Below are positions 27,435 to 35,626 of a stretch of DNA of 64,000 nucleotides, in pieces (the first letter of the stretch is position 1; every line of letters begins with the position of its first letter). The stretch covers positions 62,001 through 126,000 of the forward strand of contig JBDKER010000008.1 of assembly GCA_039795165.1 (NCBI GenBank), in the 5' to 3' direction. The translations under genes and the position numbers were made by a program. The notes beneath the pieces were generated by a model that made no database searches, was not told where the DNA came from, and was given only the letters and a program-made list of their open reading frames with translations. This DNA is from V1-33 sp039795165 (GTDB lineage Bacteria; Verrucomicrobiota; Verrucomicrobiia; Verrucomicrobiales; V1-33).

Positions 27435-28145
27435 TCATCCCGCAGCCGGCCCCGCGGCGGCATTCACACGCCGGTCTTCATGCAGCCGACCACCACGCAG
27501 CGCAATGATGCGACCCGTCCGCTCGGCCAGCGCCGCATCATGCGTCACAATCACAAGGGTCGTGCCCGACTCCCGGTTAAGCGCAAAAAGCATGTCCTCG
27601 ACGGTCTCTTTGGATTCCGCATCGAGATTGCCCGTCGGTTCGTCCGCAAAAAGAATCATCGGACGATGAATGAAGGCCCGCGCCAGCGCCGTCCGCTGCT
27701 GCTCTCCTCCACTCATCTGCACCGGAAAATGATCCATGCGGTGACCCAGCCCCACCTTCCCCAGCAACCCCTGCGCCAACCCACGGTCAGCCTTCTTCCC
27801 CTGCAGTTCCAGTGGCACCAGCACATTCTCCATCGCCGTGAGCGTCGGCAGCAACTGGAAGTTCTGAAACACAAACCCCACCTTCTCATTGCGCAGCCTC
27901 GCCCGCTCGTCCTCCCCAAGCCGGCCAAGATCTTCCCCGTCCAGCAGCACTCGACCCCCCGTCGGCACATCCAACCCAGCACACAAACCCAGCAGCGTCG
28001 ACTTCCCACTCCCGGACGGCCCCGTCACCGCACATACCTCCCCACGCCCCACGCCGAAACTCACCCGGTCCAGCACAGTAATCTCCCCGGCCGCCGTACG
28101 ATGCGTCCGCGTAATCTCCTGAATGTCCAGCAACGGGCTCACCAT
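27435..28145 (-). CDS. ABC transporter ATP-binding protein, LolD/MacB type
   Basis: A 236-residue nucleotide-binding subunit. Walker A GPSGSGKST, a Q-loop in VGFVFQNFQLLPTLTAMENV, the ABC signature MSGGEQQRTALARAF, Walker B MILFADEPTGNLDAES and the switch His in VIVTHD are all present. This spacing and FVFQNFQLLPTLTAMENV are characteristic of the LolD/MacB/YbbA group, which work with FtsX-like permeases in lipoprotein release or export. No permease gene lies beside it here: the neighbours are the GH3 gene and tRNA-Arg. Confidence 0.92.
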   Translation of the reverse strand: MVSPLLDIQEITRTHRTAAGEITVLDRVSFGVGRGEVCAVTGPSGSGKSTLLGLCAGLDVPTGGRVLLDGEDLGRLGEDERARLRNEKVGFVFQNFQLLPTLTAMENVLVPLELQGKKADRGLAQGLLGKVGLGHRMDHFPVQMSGGEQQRTALARAFIHRPMILFADEPTGNLDAESKETVEDMLFALNRESGTTLVIVTHDAALAERTGRIIALRGGRLHEDRRVNAAAGPAAG

Positions 28146-28275
28146 GGAACCCGCGCCCTATACCACTCCGCCCACCACGCAAAACGGAAATCCTCCCAGA
28201 CACACCCCCGAATTTTCCCGCCTCACCAGTTGACACCCGCCTTCCTCCCTCTAGAAGTTCACTCCTGCGCCACCC

Positions 28276-28352
28276 GCACCCATAGCTCAACGGATTAGAG
28301 CATCTGACTACGGATCAGAAGGTTTTAGGTTCGAATCCTAATGGGTGCGCCA
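28276..28352 (+). tRNA. tRNA-Arg (anticodon ACG)
   Basis: A complete cloverleaf: acceptor GCACCCA with TGGGTGC, a D-arm GCTC/GAGC, an anticodon stem TCTGA/TCAGA with loop CTACGGA (anticodon ACG), a T-arm TTAGG/CCTAA with loop TTCGAAT, discriminator G and an encoded CCA. The A34 would be deaminated to inosine to read CGN codons. It lies just before a gene-poor, atypical stretch (28353-28975). Confidence 0.95.
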
Positions 28353-28975
28353 GTTTCCAACTCCCCACACATCAACGGGTTGTGACGGTTTTCGAGGGCT
28401 CCGGAAGCCCCGTTTTCCACCCTGACAAATGCCCGTGGTGACAAACAGGGAGCCCGCTGCAGAACCCGGAGCGGGAGCGCGGCGAGCCATTTTCCCGACA
28501 GCTGGGCACGACGGTGGAGCACGTCGGCACCCTCGACCCGAGCGGCAACGATGCCCCGCTGACAACGGGCCCCCACCCGCAGCGCATGCATCCCGGCACC
28601 ATCCCCAAAACCATGCTTCTCGTCACTGGCAAACTCTCCCATCCGTTCCCAATCCCGCTGCCTCATCTGGTTCCTCCTGCACCGGCACGCACGGCGCGCC
28701 CCGGAGAACCACCCGATCAGGGGTCAGTTCTAATTGTCGTCGGGGGTCAGTTTTAATTGTCGCCGGACACACGGGGACACCCGCGACAACACCCAGCACA
28801 TCCAAATCCCTCCACAACATCAAGCCCACACCCGCTCCCGCTCCCGGTTTTTCATCAGGCTCCTGAGCCGGCAATTCCCCCGCCATCATCTTCCGGCACT
28901 ACCGGGAACTGACCACCGAGGAGACGGCGAAGGAGTGGTTTGGGATTGGGAGGTGCTGAACCAGAGATTTCGGCT
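28353..28975. other. Gene-free 620-base stretch after tRNA-Arg
   Basis: I see no convincing gene. Several short open frames exist on both strands, but none has recognisable domains, a start with a ribosome-binding site, or consistent codon usage. The stretch contains a duplicated 20-mer (28720-28762). Its position between a tRNA gene and the lower-GC NHL-repeat gene is what one would expect from remnants of integrated or mobile DNA. Confidence 0.5.
28720..28762. repeat. Two direct copies of a 20-mer, 23 bases apart
   Basis: Copies at 28720-28739 and 28743-28762 differ by one base (C/T) and share GGGGTCAGTT and TAATTGTCG. Similar GGGGTCAG-type motifs accompany REP-associated tyrosine transposases in other bacteria; no transposase gene is visible here, so that link is only a suggestion. 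Confidence 0.6.
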
Positions 28976-31714
28976 TCACTGGCGCGTGACACGCAATCTG
29001 AGAAATCGGCGTGCCGAGATTGAAGCCGCAAACGGATCACGAACCGCCACGGTGCGACTAAGCCCGGTTCCAGCCTCTGCGATGCCCACGCCGCCGACCA
29101 GCGCGACAAAGGCAGCTCCTCCACTGCTGCGAGCCAAGCCTGTCCACGGACCCGCAATGATGTCTGCGCCTTCTACTACCAGCGTGAGATCATTTCGATC
29201 TGTGAATCTGTTGAAGTTCAACTCAAGCCGACCTCCCGCATCATCCATTCCTACACTAGGAATAGGCGCGCTGAATGCCATTAACGGGTCGCCTCCGAGC
29301 GCGTATTCAAGAAGGTTCACAAGTCCATCTCCATCTGGGTCAGCGGTGTCTGCAGCGACCCCATCATTCGCAATCAGCCCGAAGTATCTCAGTCTCCAGT
29401 CCTCCGAATGAGAAAGGCCCGCGGCAATGAGCGTGATTTCGAATGGATTCTCGTCCGCATCGCTGCTTGCGATTCTGAGCCGCGCAACTCGACTGCCGGT
29501 CCCGCCAGCGGTGAAGATAACTCCGAGATCAAAGCCCGCGCCAGGAGTCAGTGTATCTGGAGGTGTCGCAGCGAACGAGAAATCTGAACTATGCGTTCCG
29601 GTGATTGTTGCTGCAATGCCGGTGAGATCCATGTTTCCCACGTTGCGGAGTCTGAAGTTACGTATCACCGGTGTTCCGACCCCGATACTGCCGAAATCAA
29701 CCATGGCAGTTCCGTTCAGGAGGCTTCGCCCGGCTGGTTGCTCAAGTGAAATCTCGGCACCAACCGCTTGCCCTGTCAGCGTAACATCAAAAGGACTCTC
29801 ATCCGGATCGTTACTGGTGATTCGCAGCACTGCTGATGGAGCATCGGGAACTCTAGCTACGAAGCGTACGGTGAACGTAGTACTGCTGCCTGGCGGCAGT
29901 ACCGCAGGCAGTGTCTGGATAATAGCATAGTCGGAAGGATTGTTCCCCATCACGCTCATTGTGATTCCTGTCAGATCAACGTCACCGGTGTTTCTGATTG
30001 CAAAAATTCGCGTTACCTGAGACCCTTGAGGAACTATCCCAAAGTCTACAATTGAGAAACCATCGACGAGGACCAAGCCAAGTGGCTGATCGATTTGAAT
30101 GTCGGCAGCAAGGCCAATCCCTGAGAGCGCGATGTCAAAAGGATTCTCATCTGTGTCGTTGCTTGCAATCCTTAATGATGCGGTGCGCAGCCCAGCCGCG
30201 CTAGGTGCAAACATGACACTGAATGTCATGGATGCACCCGCGGCTAGTGTGGTTGAGCTCAGCGTGCTCACTGTGAAATTGGAAGTGTGTGCTCCAATCC
30301 GGCTAATGGAAAGCCCCGTAAGTGCAGCGGTGCCTGAGTTGCGAACTGTAAATGTTTTCACAGAACTGCTGCCGATCGCAGAACCGGCAAAATCTACGGC
30401 CGATGAGCCATCCACCAGCCCTTCGCCTGCTGGCTGCTCAACTTCAATCTCCGGACCGCCTGATAAGGTCCTGAAAGTCATGCCTGCCGAAGATCCTGTG
30501 CTCTCAATGGAGAGGCCATTCACGCGGTAGTAGTACGTTGTGCCTGCCAAGAGTCCCGTTATTTGTGCAGAAACACTCTGTGTCTCAGTTCCATTGGCAG
30601 GCGAAAGCGAAACACTAACTGTGGTTCCATACGCTGTTGTCAGACCATATTCAAACCAAGCTGTGGTTGCATACCCATTTGGGTTCACTGTTCCGTTCAG
30701 GGTTGCAGAAGTAATGGAAACGCCTGTTGCCTGGACAGCCGAGAGATATGGGCCGATTGGAGAGCCTTTTGAAATACGCCGATTGTTTGTATCGGCAACA
30801 AACAGATTACCCGTTTTGTCCACGGCGACTCCGTGCGGGTAATTGAATCTAGCTGCAGCACCGGTGCCGTCGGCATTGCCTTGGCTTCCATTACCGCCTG
30901 CAATCACAGCACCGCCGCTCGACGAAAATATTTTTTGAATTCTGTAGTTTTGGCTGTCTGCAACATACACATTTCCTGAACTGTCAGCTGAAATACCCTG
31001 CGGGTAGAGGTGTGATGTAGATAGCGTCGTAACTACTCCCTGAGGACTAACTTTTCGAACGCGGCCTACGTACCATTCTAAGACATACACATTGTCGCTT
31101 GAGTCTACTGCTACACTTGTGGGTGTGTCCAGCCGCGAGGCACCTCCGGTTCCGTTCGTTCCTCCCCGCTGTCCTGCGCTCCCGGCGATGGTCGTCACAG
31201 TTCCATCTGGTTTAATTTTCCGAAGAGTGTGATTATTGAAATCCGCTATAAATAGGTTCCCTGTACTATCTAAAGCAATTCCCCTCGGTTCGCTAAATCT
31301 TGCGTTATCGCCGATTCCGTCATCGCTGCTGCTTTGCCCATCTCTACCAGCCAAGACACTTATAACACCTGATGGAGTCATCTTGTGAATTGTATGACGT
31401 TCGGCGCTTGAAAAGTACAGATTATCGGCGCTGTCTACGGCTATTCCCCAAACTGCAAATGTGGGCTGCGGCAATGTACTTACTAAACCCGTTGGCGTTA
31501 TCTTTCGAATTCTTGAGCCACCGGCCACGAAAATATTGCCATGCCCATCGATGGCCAGTTGCTCAGGACTGCTAAAACGAGCAACACTGCCGATACCGTC
31601 AGTGGAACCATATTCTCCGGGCTGGCCGGCAAAATTTGTCCACGAATACTGCTGAGCATGAACAGCCAGTGGGACGAGAAGCTGCAGTAACAGGAGAACT
31701 CTTTTGAGAAACAT
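28976..31714 (-). CDS. Secreted NHL-repeat / choice-of-anchor D protein
   Basis: A 912-residue exported protein with a signal peptide ending in AVHAQQ. Residues about 25-325 hold NHL beta-propeller repeats (each with GIAVDSADNLYFSS, GIALDSTGNLFIADFNNHTLRKI-type units in series), followed by a fibronectin-type domain (about 330-415: ATLNGTVNPNGYATTAWFEYG), then three choice-of-anchor D/ASH-like domains of about 110 residues (each opening with IEVEQPAG or IQIDQPLG and containing VDFG and LRIASNDxDENPFDI). The C-terminus has a DWRLRYFG-ADPDGDGLVNLLEYALGGDP segment found at the ends of many verrucomicrobial secreted proteins. It is visibly less GC-rich than its neighbours, with different codon choice, suggesting acquisition. 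Role: probably a surface or adhesion protein; not enzymatic as far as can be seen. Confidence 0.85.
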   Translation of the reverse strand: MFLKRVLLLLQLLVPLAVHAQQYSWTNFAGQPGEYGSTDGIGSVARFSSPEQLAIDGHGNIFVAGGSRIRKITPTGLVSTLPQPTFAVWGIAVDSADNLYFSSAERHTIHKMTPSGVISVLAGRDGQSSSDDGIGDNARFSEPRGIALDSTGNLFIADFNNHTLRKIKPDGTVTTIAGSAGQRGGTNGTGGASRLDTPTSVAVDSSDNVYVLEWYVGRVRKVSPQGVVTTLSTSHLYPQGISADSSGNVYVADSQNYRIQKIFSSSGGAVIAGGNGSQGNADGTGAAARFNYPHGVAVDKTGNLFVADTNNRRISKGSPIGPYLSAVQATGVSITSATLNGTVNPNGYATTAWFEYGLTTAYGTTVSVSLSPANGTETQSVSAQITGLLAGTTYYYRVNGLSIESTGSSAGMTFRTLSGGPEIEVEQPAGEGLVDGSSAVDFAGSAIGSSSVKTFTVRNSGTAALTGLSISRIGAHTSNFTVSTLSSTTLAAGASMTFSVMFAPSAAGLRTASLRIASNDTDENPFDIALSGIGLAADIQIDQPLGLVLVDGFSIVDFGIVPQGSQVTRIFAIRNTGDVDLTGITMSVMGNNPSDYAIIQTLPAVLPPGSSTTFTVRFVARVPDAPSAVLRITSNDPDESPFDVTLTGQAVGAEISLEQPAGRSLLNGTAMVDFGSIGVGTPVIRNFRLRNVGNMDLTGIAATITGTHSSDFSFAATPPDTLTPGAGFDLGVIFTAGGTGSRVARLRIASSDADENPFEITLIAAGLSHSEDWRLRYFGLIANDGVAADTADPDGDGLVNLLEYALGGDPLMAFSAPIPSVGMDDAGGRLELNFNRFTDRNDLTLVVEGADIIAGPWTGLARSSGGAAFVALVGGVGIAEAGTGLSRTVAVRDPFAASISARRFLRLRVTRQ

Positions 31715-31890
31715 GATTCGTATTTAACGCATAGATGACGGGTTGCAAGCAATTCGTCTGCTTTTGATACTAGCTCAAGTAACTGGCCGTGCTCAACCCT
31801 GCATTGAATTGGATACTGCGCAGTGCTTTCGCCGCATGATTAAATTGTTGTGGGGCTCAGGCACGGAACTGCTAATGAAATCAACGGCTG

Positions 31891-32274
31891 TCAAAGCGTT
31901 CTCAATTCCCCCCCCCTCTCCCTTGCCAGCCTGATGGCCTCTTTCCACGCATCCACCCAGCCAGCCATGTCTCCTGCCGGGCTCTGCTGCGGGAGGAGTG
32001 TGGCAGAGGTACTGAGCCGATGTCCCGGCACGAGCAGGCTGATGGCTTCGCGTCTGGCGGCCAGCACGGCATCAGCAATGGCGGCGAGGCCCGGTTCCGC
32101 CTGCTTCGCGGCTTCCTCCATGATGCCTGAAGACGCCGGATCGAGCGGCTCGATGAGGCAGGCCTGCCATGCCTGACTGAACGCAGCGGAGAACTCTCCG
32201 GCGGCCAGCAGGGTGCGTGCTTCCTCCATGAGTTCTTCGTATGTCGGTTCGTCCGGGTCGGCATATCCGTGCAT
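31891..32274 (-). CDS. Small hypothetical protein with helical repeats
   Basis: A 127-residue, mostly helical acidic protein (PTYEELMEEARTLLAAGEFSAAFSQAWQACLIEP, split here by a presumed turn at GEF), with spacing reminiscent of a tetratricopeptide-like hairpin, then Ala-rich helices. No known family is recognised. The frame is open further upstream to 32457, but that part is Pro/His/Ser-rich and overlaps the divergent gene at 32405, so ATG 32274 is preferred. A run of nine G on the coding strand (31908-31916 as C on plus) lies eight codons before the stop, so a slippage would only change the last residues. Confidence 0.55.
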   Translation of the reverse strand: MHGYADPDEPTYEELMEEARTLLAAGEFSAAFSQAWQACLIEPLDPASSGIMEEAAKQAEPGLAAIADAVLAARREAISLLVPGHRLSTSATLLPQQSPAGDMAGWVDAWKEAIRLARERGGELRTL

Positions 32275-32404
32275 GCCGGGGATTCTTGTGGAGTTGGTGT
32301 CGTGGAATCTCTGGGTGTGGAGATGGGAAGGGTGGCTAAGGGCATCCGTTGATCCGTGGGGTTGAGGTGTTGAGGGTTGGTGGGATCGGTGCTGGGGGAA
32401 GGGG

Positions 32405-35149
32405 ATGCTCTGGTTACTGATTTGTGCCTGCTTCGTGTCGTCTGCGGTGGTGGTCATGGCGGTACCGCGGGAGGTGGCGGTGGCGGATGGCTGGACGGTC
32501 GGTCCGGCGGTGACGGTGGGACTGGTGGAGCGACCGGTGGAGGCGAGTTTTGATGACCGGGGACGGCTTTATGTGACGGAGGTTACGGGGACGAATGAGC
32601 CGCCGGAAGTGCAGCGGACGAAGGCCCCGCATCGGTTGCTGCTGCTGGAGGACACGGATGGCGATGGGATTTTCGACCGCCGTGTGGTCTTTGCGGACCG
32701 CCTTGGCTTTCCGGAGGGTGTGCTCTGGCATGACGGTGCGGTCTATGTTTCCGTGCCACCGGAGATTCTGAGGTTCAGCGACCGCGATGGTGACGGTTCC
32801 GCGGAGGAACGGACCGTCTGGTTCGATGGGAAGACGCTCACGGGGTGTGCCAACGATCTGCATGGTCCCTATGCGGGTCCCGATGGACTGCTCTACTGGT
32901 GCAAAGGGGCGTTTGCGGAACAGGCCTGCGACTTGCCCGGTCGGCCCCGCTGGAAGTCCCGGGCCGCCCATGTCTTCCGCATGAAGCCGGATGGGTCGGC
33001 TTTCGATGTCGTCTTCACCGCGGGCATGGACAATCCGGTCGGTCTGGCGTGGACGCCGGAAGGCGACCTCATGGTGTGCGGCACCTTCCTTCAGCATCCG
33101 GGCGATGGAAGGCGCGATGGGATCATTCACGCGGTGCGCGGCGGGCTCTGGGGAAAGGATCACGACGTGCTCGACGGTCATTACCGTACGGGACCGCTAC
33201 TGCCCCCCATGACGCATCTGGGTCCGGCTGCACCAGCCGGCATGTGCCGCTACGGGGGAGACCTCCTTGTCTGCCAGTTCAACCTTCGCCGCGTCAGTCA
33301 GCATGAACTGGAACCCGATGGGGCCACATGGAAGTCGCGGGACAGCGATTTCCTGAGCAGTGAAGATCCGGATTTTCACCCTACCGATGTCCTGCAGGCT
33401 CCGGACGGCAGTGTCCTTGTCATTGATACCGGAGGGTGGTACAAGCTCTGCTGCCCGACGAGTCAGGTGGCCCGGCCGGAGGCGACCGGGTCCATTTATC
33501 GTCTCAGAAAGAAAGGCGGCGAAATCCCGGTGGATTGCCCGCCCCCGCGCTGGAGCGCGGCTGCGGTCCGTGACGACGCGGCGAATCCTTTGGCGTCTTC
33601 CCATCCCCATATCCGGCGGCGCGCCCTTGAGACCTTGGCCGCCGACCCCGGCACCGCCCCGGAGAGGCTGGCGGCTGCCATCCAGCAGGCGGCTTCGGCC
33701 GATCACATCGACCGTTTCTCGGAACACGCCATCATCCACGCGGCTTCCTGTCTGCGCGACGCCGAACTAGTCCGTCCGATGCTTTCCGAGGCCAATCCGG
33801 TCCTCGTCCGCACGGCGCTGTGGTGGTTTGCGCAGCGTGAACCCGCGGGCCTCGCCGGGGCGGAAGTCCTGCCAAAGCTGCACGACCCGGATGAAGGAAC
33901 GCGCCGGGCCGCGGTGTTCGGGCTGCGCACGGTAGCCGCATGGCGCGACGCAGCCGGCCCATGGCTCGAAACCCAGATCGTCAGCGGAGAATTCCAGGAA
34001 TCCCTCGGCCCAGCAGTCGATGCCATTGTCCAGACAACCGGCAGCGCCCCCGCGCTCGCCCGCTGGCTCGGCATGGCGAAATCCCCCGCATGGCAGCTTG
34101 CCCTCCTCGCGGCCATGGAGTCGTCTGCTCCTGCGGAACAGGAACTCCCGGAGGCCCTTGCGTCCGCCGTGCTGCCTTTGCTCGACGCTTCCCCGGCAAC
34201 TGCGGAACGCGCCGCCGCTTTCCTCACCCGCGGGGCACCCGCCTCCCTGCAGTCGGCAATCGCTGCCGTCGCGCATGATTCCGCCCGCCCCGCTGCGGTC
34301 CGACTCCCTCTCTTCGCAGCCCGCCGCCCTTCCATCCTCAGCGACGAAGCCTTCGCCTTCCTCCTCAAATCGCTCGCCGAGTCTCCGGGCATGGCTGAGT
34401 ACGCCGCCCGCACCCTTGCCGCCGCCCGACTCACCGCTCCGCAGCGCGGCGGCCTCCTTCCGGAAATCCCGCGGGCCTCCCTTCTGCTCCGTCCCGTCCT
34501 TCTCAAGGCATTCGCCGGCATCACGGAGGAACGCAGCGCGCGCGCTCTCCTCCATTCCCTGCGCGATTCCGGAGCCCTCGCCACTCTGCCAGAAGCCGCT
34601 CTCGATGAATGTTTCGCATCAGCCCCAACGGCGGTCAGGGATGACCTCGCGGCCGCCCGCAAGGCCCTCTCCCCGGACGCGGAGGCGCAGCGCACCCGGG
34701 TCGACGAACTCGAAAGATCTCTGCCCCCCGGCGACCCCCAGCAGGGCAAAGTCGTCTTCCAGAGCGCCGCCGCCTCCTGCGCCCTCTGCCACCAGGCCGG
34801 CTACCTCGGCCGACCCTTCGGACCAGACCTTTCCCGCATCGGCAGCATCCGCACCCGCCGCGACCTCCTCGAAGCCATCGCCTTTCCCTCCGCCAGCTTC
34901 GTCCGCAGCTTCGAAGCCATCGAAATCAGAAAGACCGACGGTTCCCTCGTCCATGGCCTCCTCGCCGGACAGAACCATACCGCCATCACCCTCGCCACCA
35001 GCCCCCTCACACCCGCTCTCAGCATCCCCCGTCAGCAGATCGCCAGCGTCGCACCCGCTCCCGCCTCCCTCATGCCCCAGGGCATCGACCGCATCCTCTC
35101 CCCGACCCAACTCGCCGATCTCACCGCCTTTCTCCTGTCCCTCCGCTGA
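32405..35149 (+). CDS. PVC-type heme-binding protein: beta-propeller, HEAT-like repeats and C-terminal cytochrome c
   Basis: A 914-residue exported protein of a Planctomycete/Verrucomicrobia family often named membrane-bound dehydrogenase. A signal peptide (1-19) is followed by a propeller resembling glucose/sorbosone dehydrogenases (about 25-380: RPVEASFDDRGRLYVTEV, EDTDGDGIFDRRVVFADRL, DLHGPYAGPDGLLYWCKG). Residues about 400-760 are Ala/Leu-rich helical repeats, and a cytochrome c domain with CALCHQ near residue 791 and a GPDLSRIGSIRTRRDLLEAIAFP segment closes the protein. Likely a periplasmic or extracellular redox enzyme acting on sugars; no PQQ ligands can be assigned with certainty. Monocistronic as far as can be seen. 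Confidence 0.9.
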   Translation: MLWLLICACFVSSAVVVMAVPREVAVADGWTVGPAVTVGLVERPVEASFDDRGRLYVTEVTGTNEPPEVQRTKAPHRLLLLEDTDGDGIFDRRVVFADRLGFPEGVLWHDGAVYVSVPPEILRFSDRDGDGSAEERTVWFDGKTLTGCANDLHGPYAGPDGLLYWCKGAFAEQACDLPGRPRWKSRAAHVFRMKPDGSAFDVVFTAGMDNPVGLAWTPEGDLMVCGTFLQHPGDGRRDGIIHAVRGGLWGKDHDVLDGHYRTGPLLPPMTHLGPAAPAGMCRYGGDLLVCQFNLRRVSQHELEPDGATWKSRDSDFLSSEDPDFHPTDVLQAPDGSVLVIDTGGWYKLCCPTSQVARPEATGSIYRLRKKGGEIPVDCPPPRWSAAAVRDDAANPLASSHPHIRRRALETLAADPGTAPERLAAAIQQAASADHIDRFSEHAIIHAASCLRDAELVRPMLSEANPVLVRTALWWFAQREPAGLAGAEVLPKLHDPDEGTRRAAVFGLRTVAAWRDAAGPWLETQIVSGEFQESLGPAVDAIVQTTGSAPALARWLGMAKSPAWQLALLAAMESSAPAEQELPEALASAVLPLLDASPATAERAAAFLTRGAPASLQSAIAAVAHDSARPAAVRLPLFAARRPSILSDEAFAFLLKSLAESPGMAEYAARTLAAARLTAPQRGGLLPEIPRASLLLRPVLLKAFAGITEERSARALLHSLRDSGALATLPEAALDECFASAPTAVRDDLAAARKALSPDAEAQRTRVDELERSLPPGDPQQGKVVFQSAAASCALCHQAGYLGRPFGPDLSRIGSIRTRRDLLEAIAFPSASFVRSFEAIEIRKTDGSLVHGLLAGQNHTAITLATSPLTPALSIPRQQIASVAPAPASLMPQGIDRILSPTQLADLTAFLLSLR

Positions 35150-35327
35150 TCCCACCGCCCCGGACGCCTGCCCCGGATGGTCCGCCGCCTATCGTAAATT
35201 CCTTGGTGTCTTGGGGTTGGGGTTTTAGAAATTCAATGATTTCCAAATTTTTCCACTTGATTGCGGCGCTCTTTTCAGTAAAAAACATTAACCTTGGGGC
35301 AATCCTGAAAATCAATTTTTCATGACC

Positions 35328-35339
35328 TTAAGCGCTTAA
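35328..35339. promoter_or_regulatory. Perfect 12-bp palindrome, possible operator
   Basis: TTAAGCGCTTAA is its own reverse complement and lies in the AT-rich part of the glycan operon leader, downstream of the weak promoter candidate. It could be a binding site for a dimeric repressor; there is no independent support. Confidence 0.3.
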
Positions 35340-35439
35340 TCCGACCACGCTGCGACGACAAGCCATCTGCAGTGCGCCTACCCCGCATTGCACGCACGCA
35401 GAAATCTTCATGAGAGCCTCTTCGAGAAGACTGGCCAAG

Positions 35440-35451
35440 GGCGGTAGCGTG
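35440..35451 (+). promoter_or_regulatory. ops-like element (RfaH/NusG-paralogue recruitment site)
   Basis: GGCGGTAGCGTG is identical to the core of the enterobacterial ops sequence, which pauses RNA polymerase and recruits RfaH to suppress transcription polarity in long capsule, LPS and pilus operons. It is in the correct orientation, about 190 bases before the first codon of a 16-kb single-direction glycan operon. The GCGGTAGC core can form the small non-template hairpin seen at ops. No RfaH gene is in the window. Confidence 0.6.
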
Positions 35452-35488
35452 AGCAAAGCGCAGGCCCCATCCGCAGGGGTCCATCCTC

Positions 35489-35504
35489 AGGGAGGTGACT
35501 CCCT
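35489..35504 (+). promoter_or_regulatory. Leader hairpin with GTGA tetraloop
   Basis: A perfect 6-bp stem AGGGAG/CTCCCT closed by a GTGA (GNRA-class) loop, 37 bases after the ops-like element. No T-run follows, so it is not an intrinsic terminator; it could be part of an RNA signal in the leader. Confidence 0.35.
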
Positions 35505-35626
35505 CAGCCCTCGACTGCGCCGCCACTCTTTCCAGCACCCCGGAACCCGGATCCGCGGCCGGACCCGGTTTTTTCCAATGGCACATGAGCGATCAAACAG
35601 ATCTGCAGGGGCCCCGCGGTCATGAA

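Larger units (their letters stand above)
35150..35626 (+). promoter_or_regulatory. Long untranslated leader of the surface-glycan operon
   Basis: A 477-base stretch without a gene. Its first part (35190-35345) is AT-rich compared with the surroundings and probably contains the promoter; TTGATT at 35257 and TAAAAA at 35279, 16 bases apart, are a weak -35/-10 candidate. It then holds the palindrome, the ops-like 12-mer and the tetraloop hairpin listed separately. All genes from 35627 to 51539 run in the same direction after it. Confidence 0.5.

Noticed and set aside
28325..28666. Possible 113-residue minus-strand gene after tRNA-Arg
   Set aside because: It runs into the tRNA gene, and two other frames are equally open; no start signal or domain.
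28276..35149. att-site duplication of the tRNA-Arg 3' end
   Set aside because: I looked for a second copy of the T-arm/acceptor sequence downstream and did not find one, nor an integrase gene.
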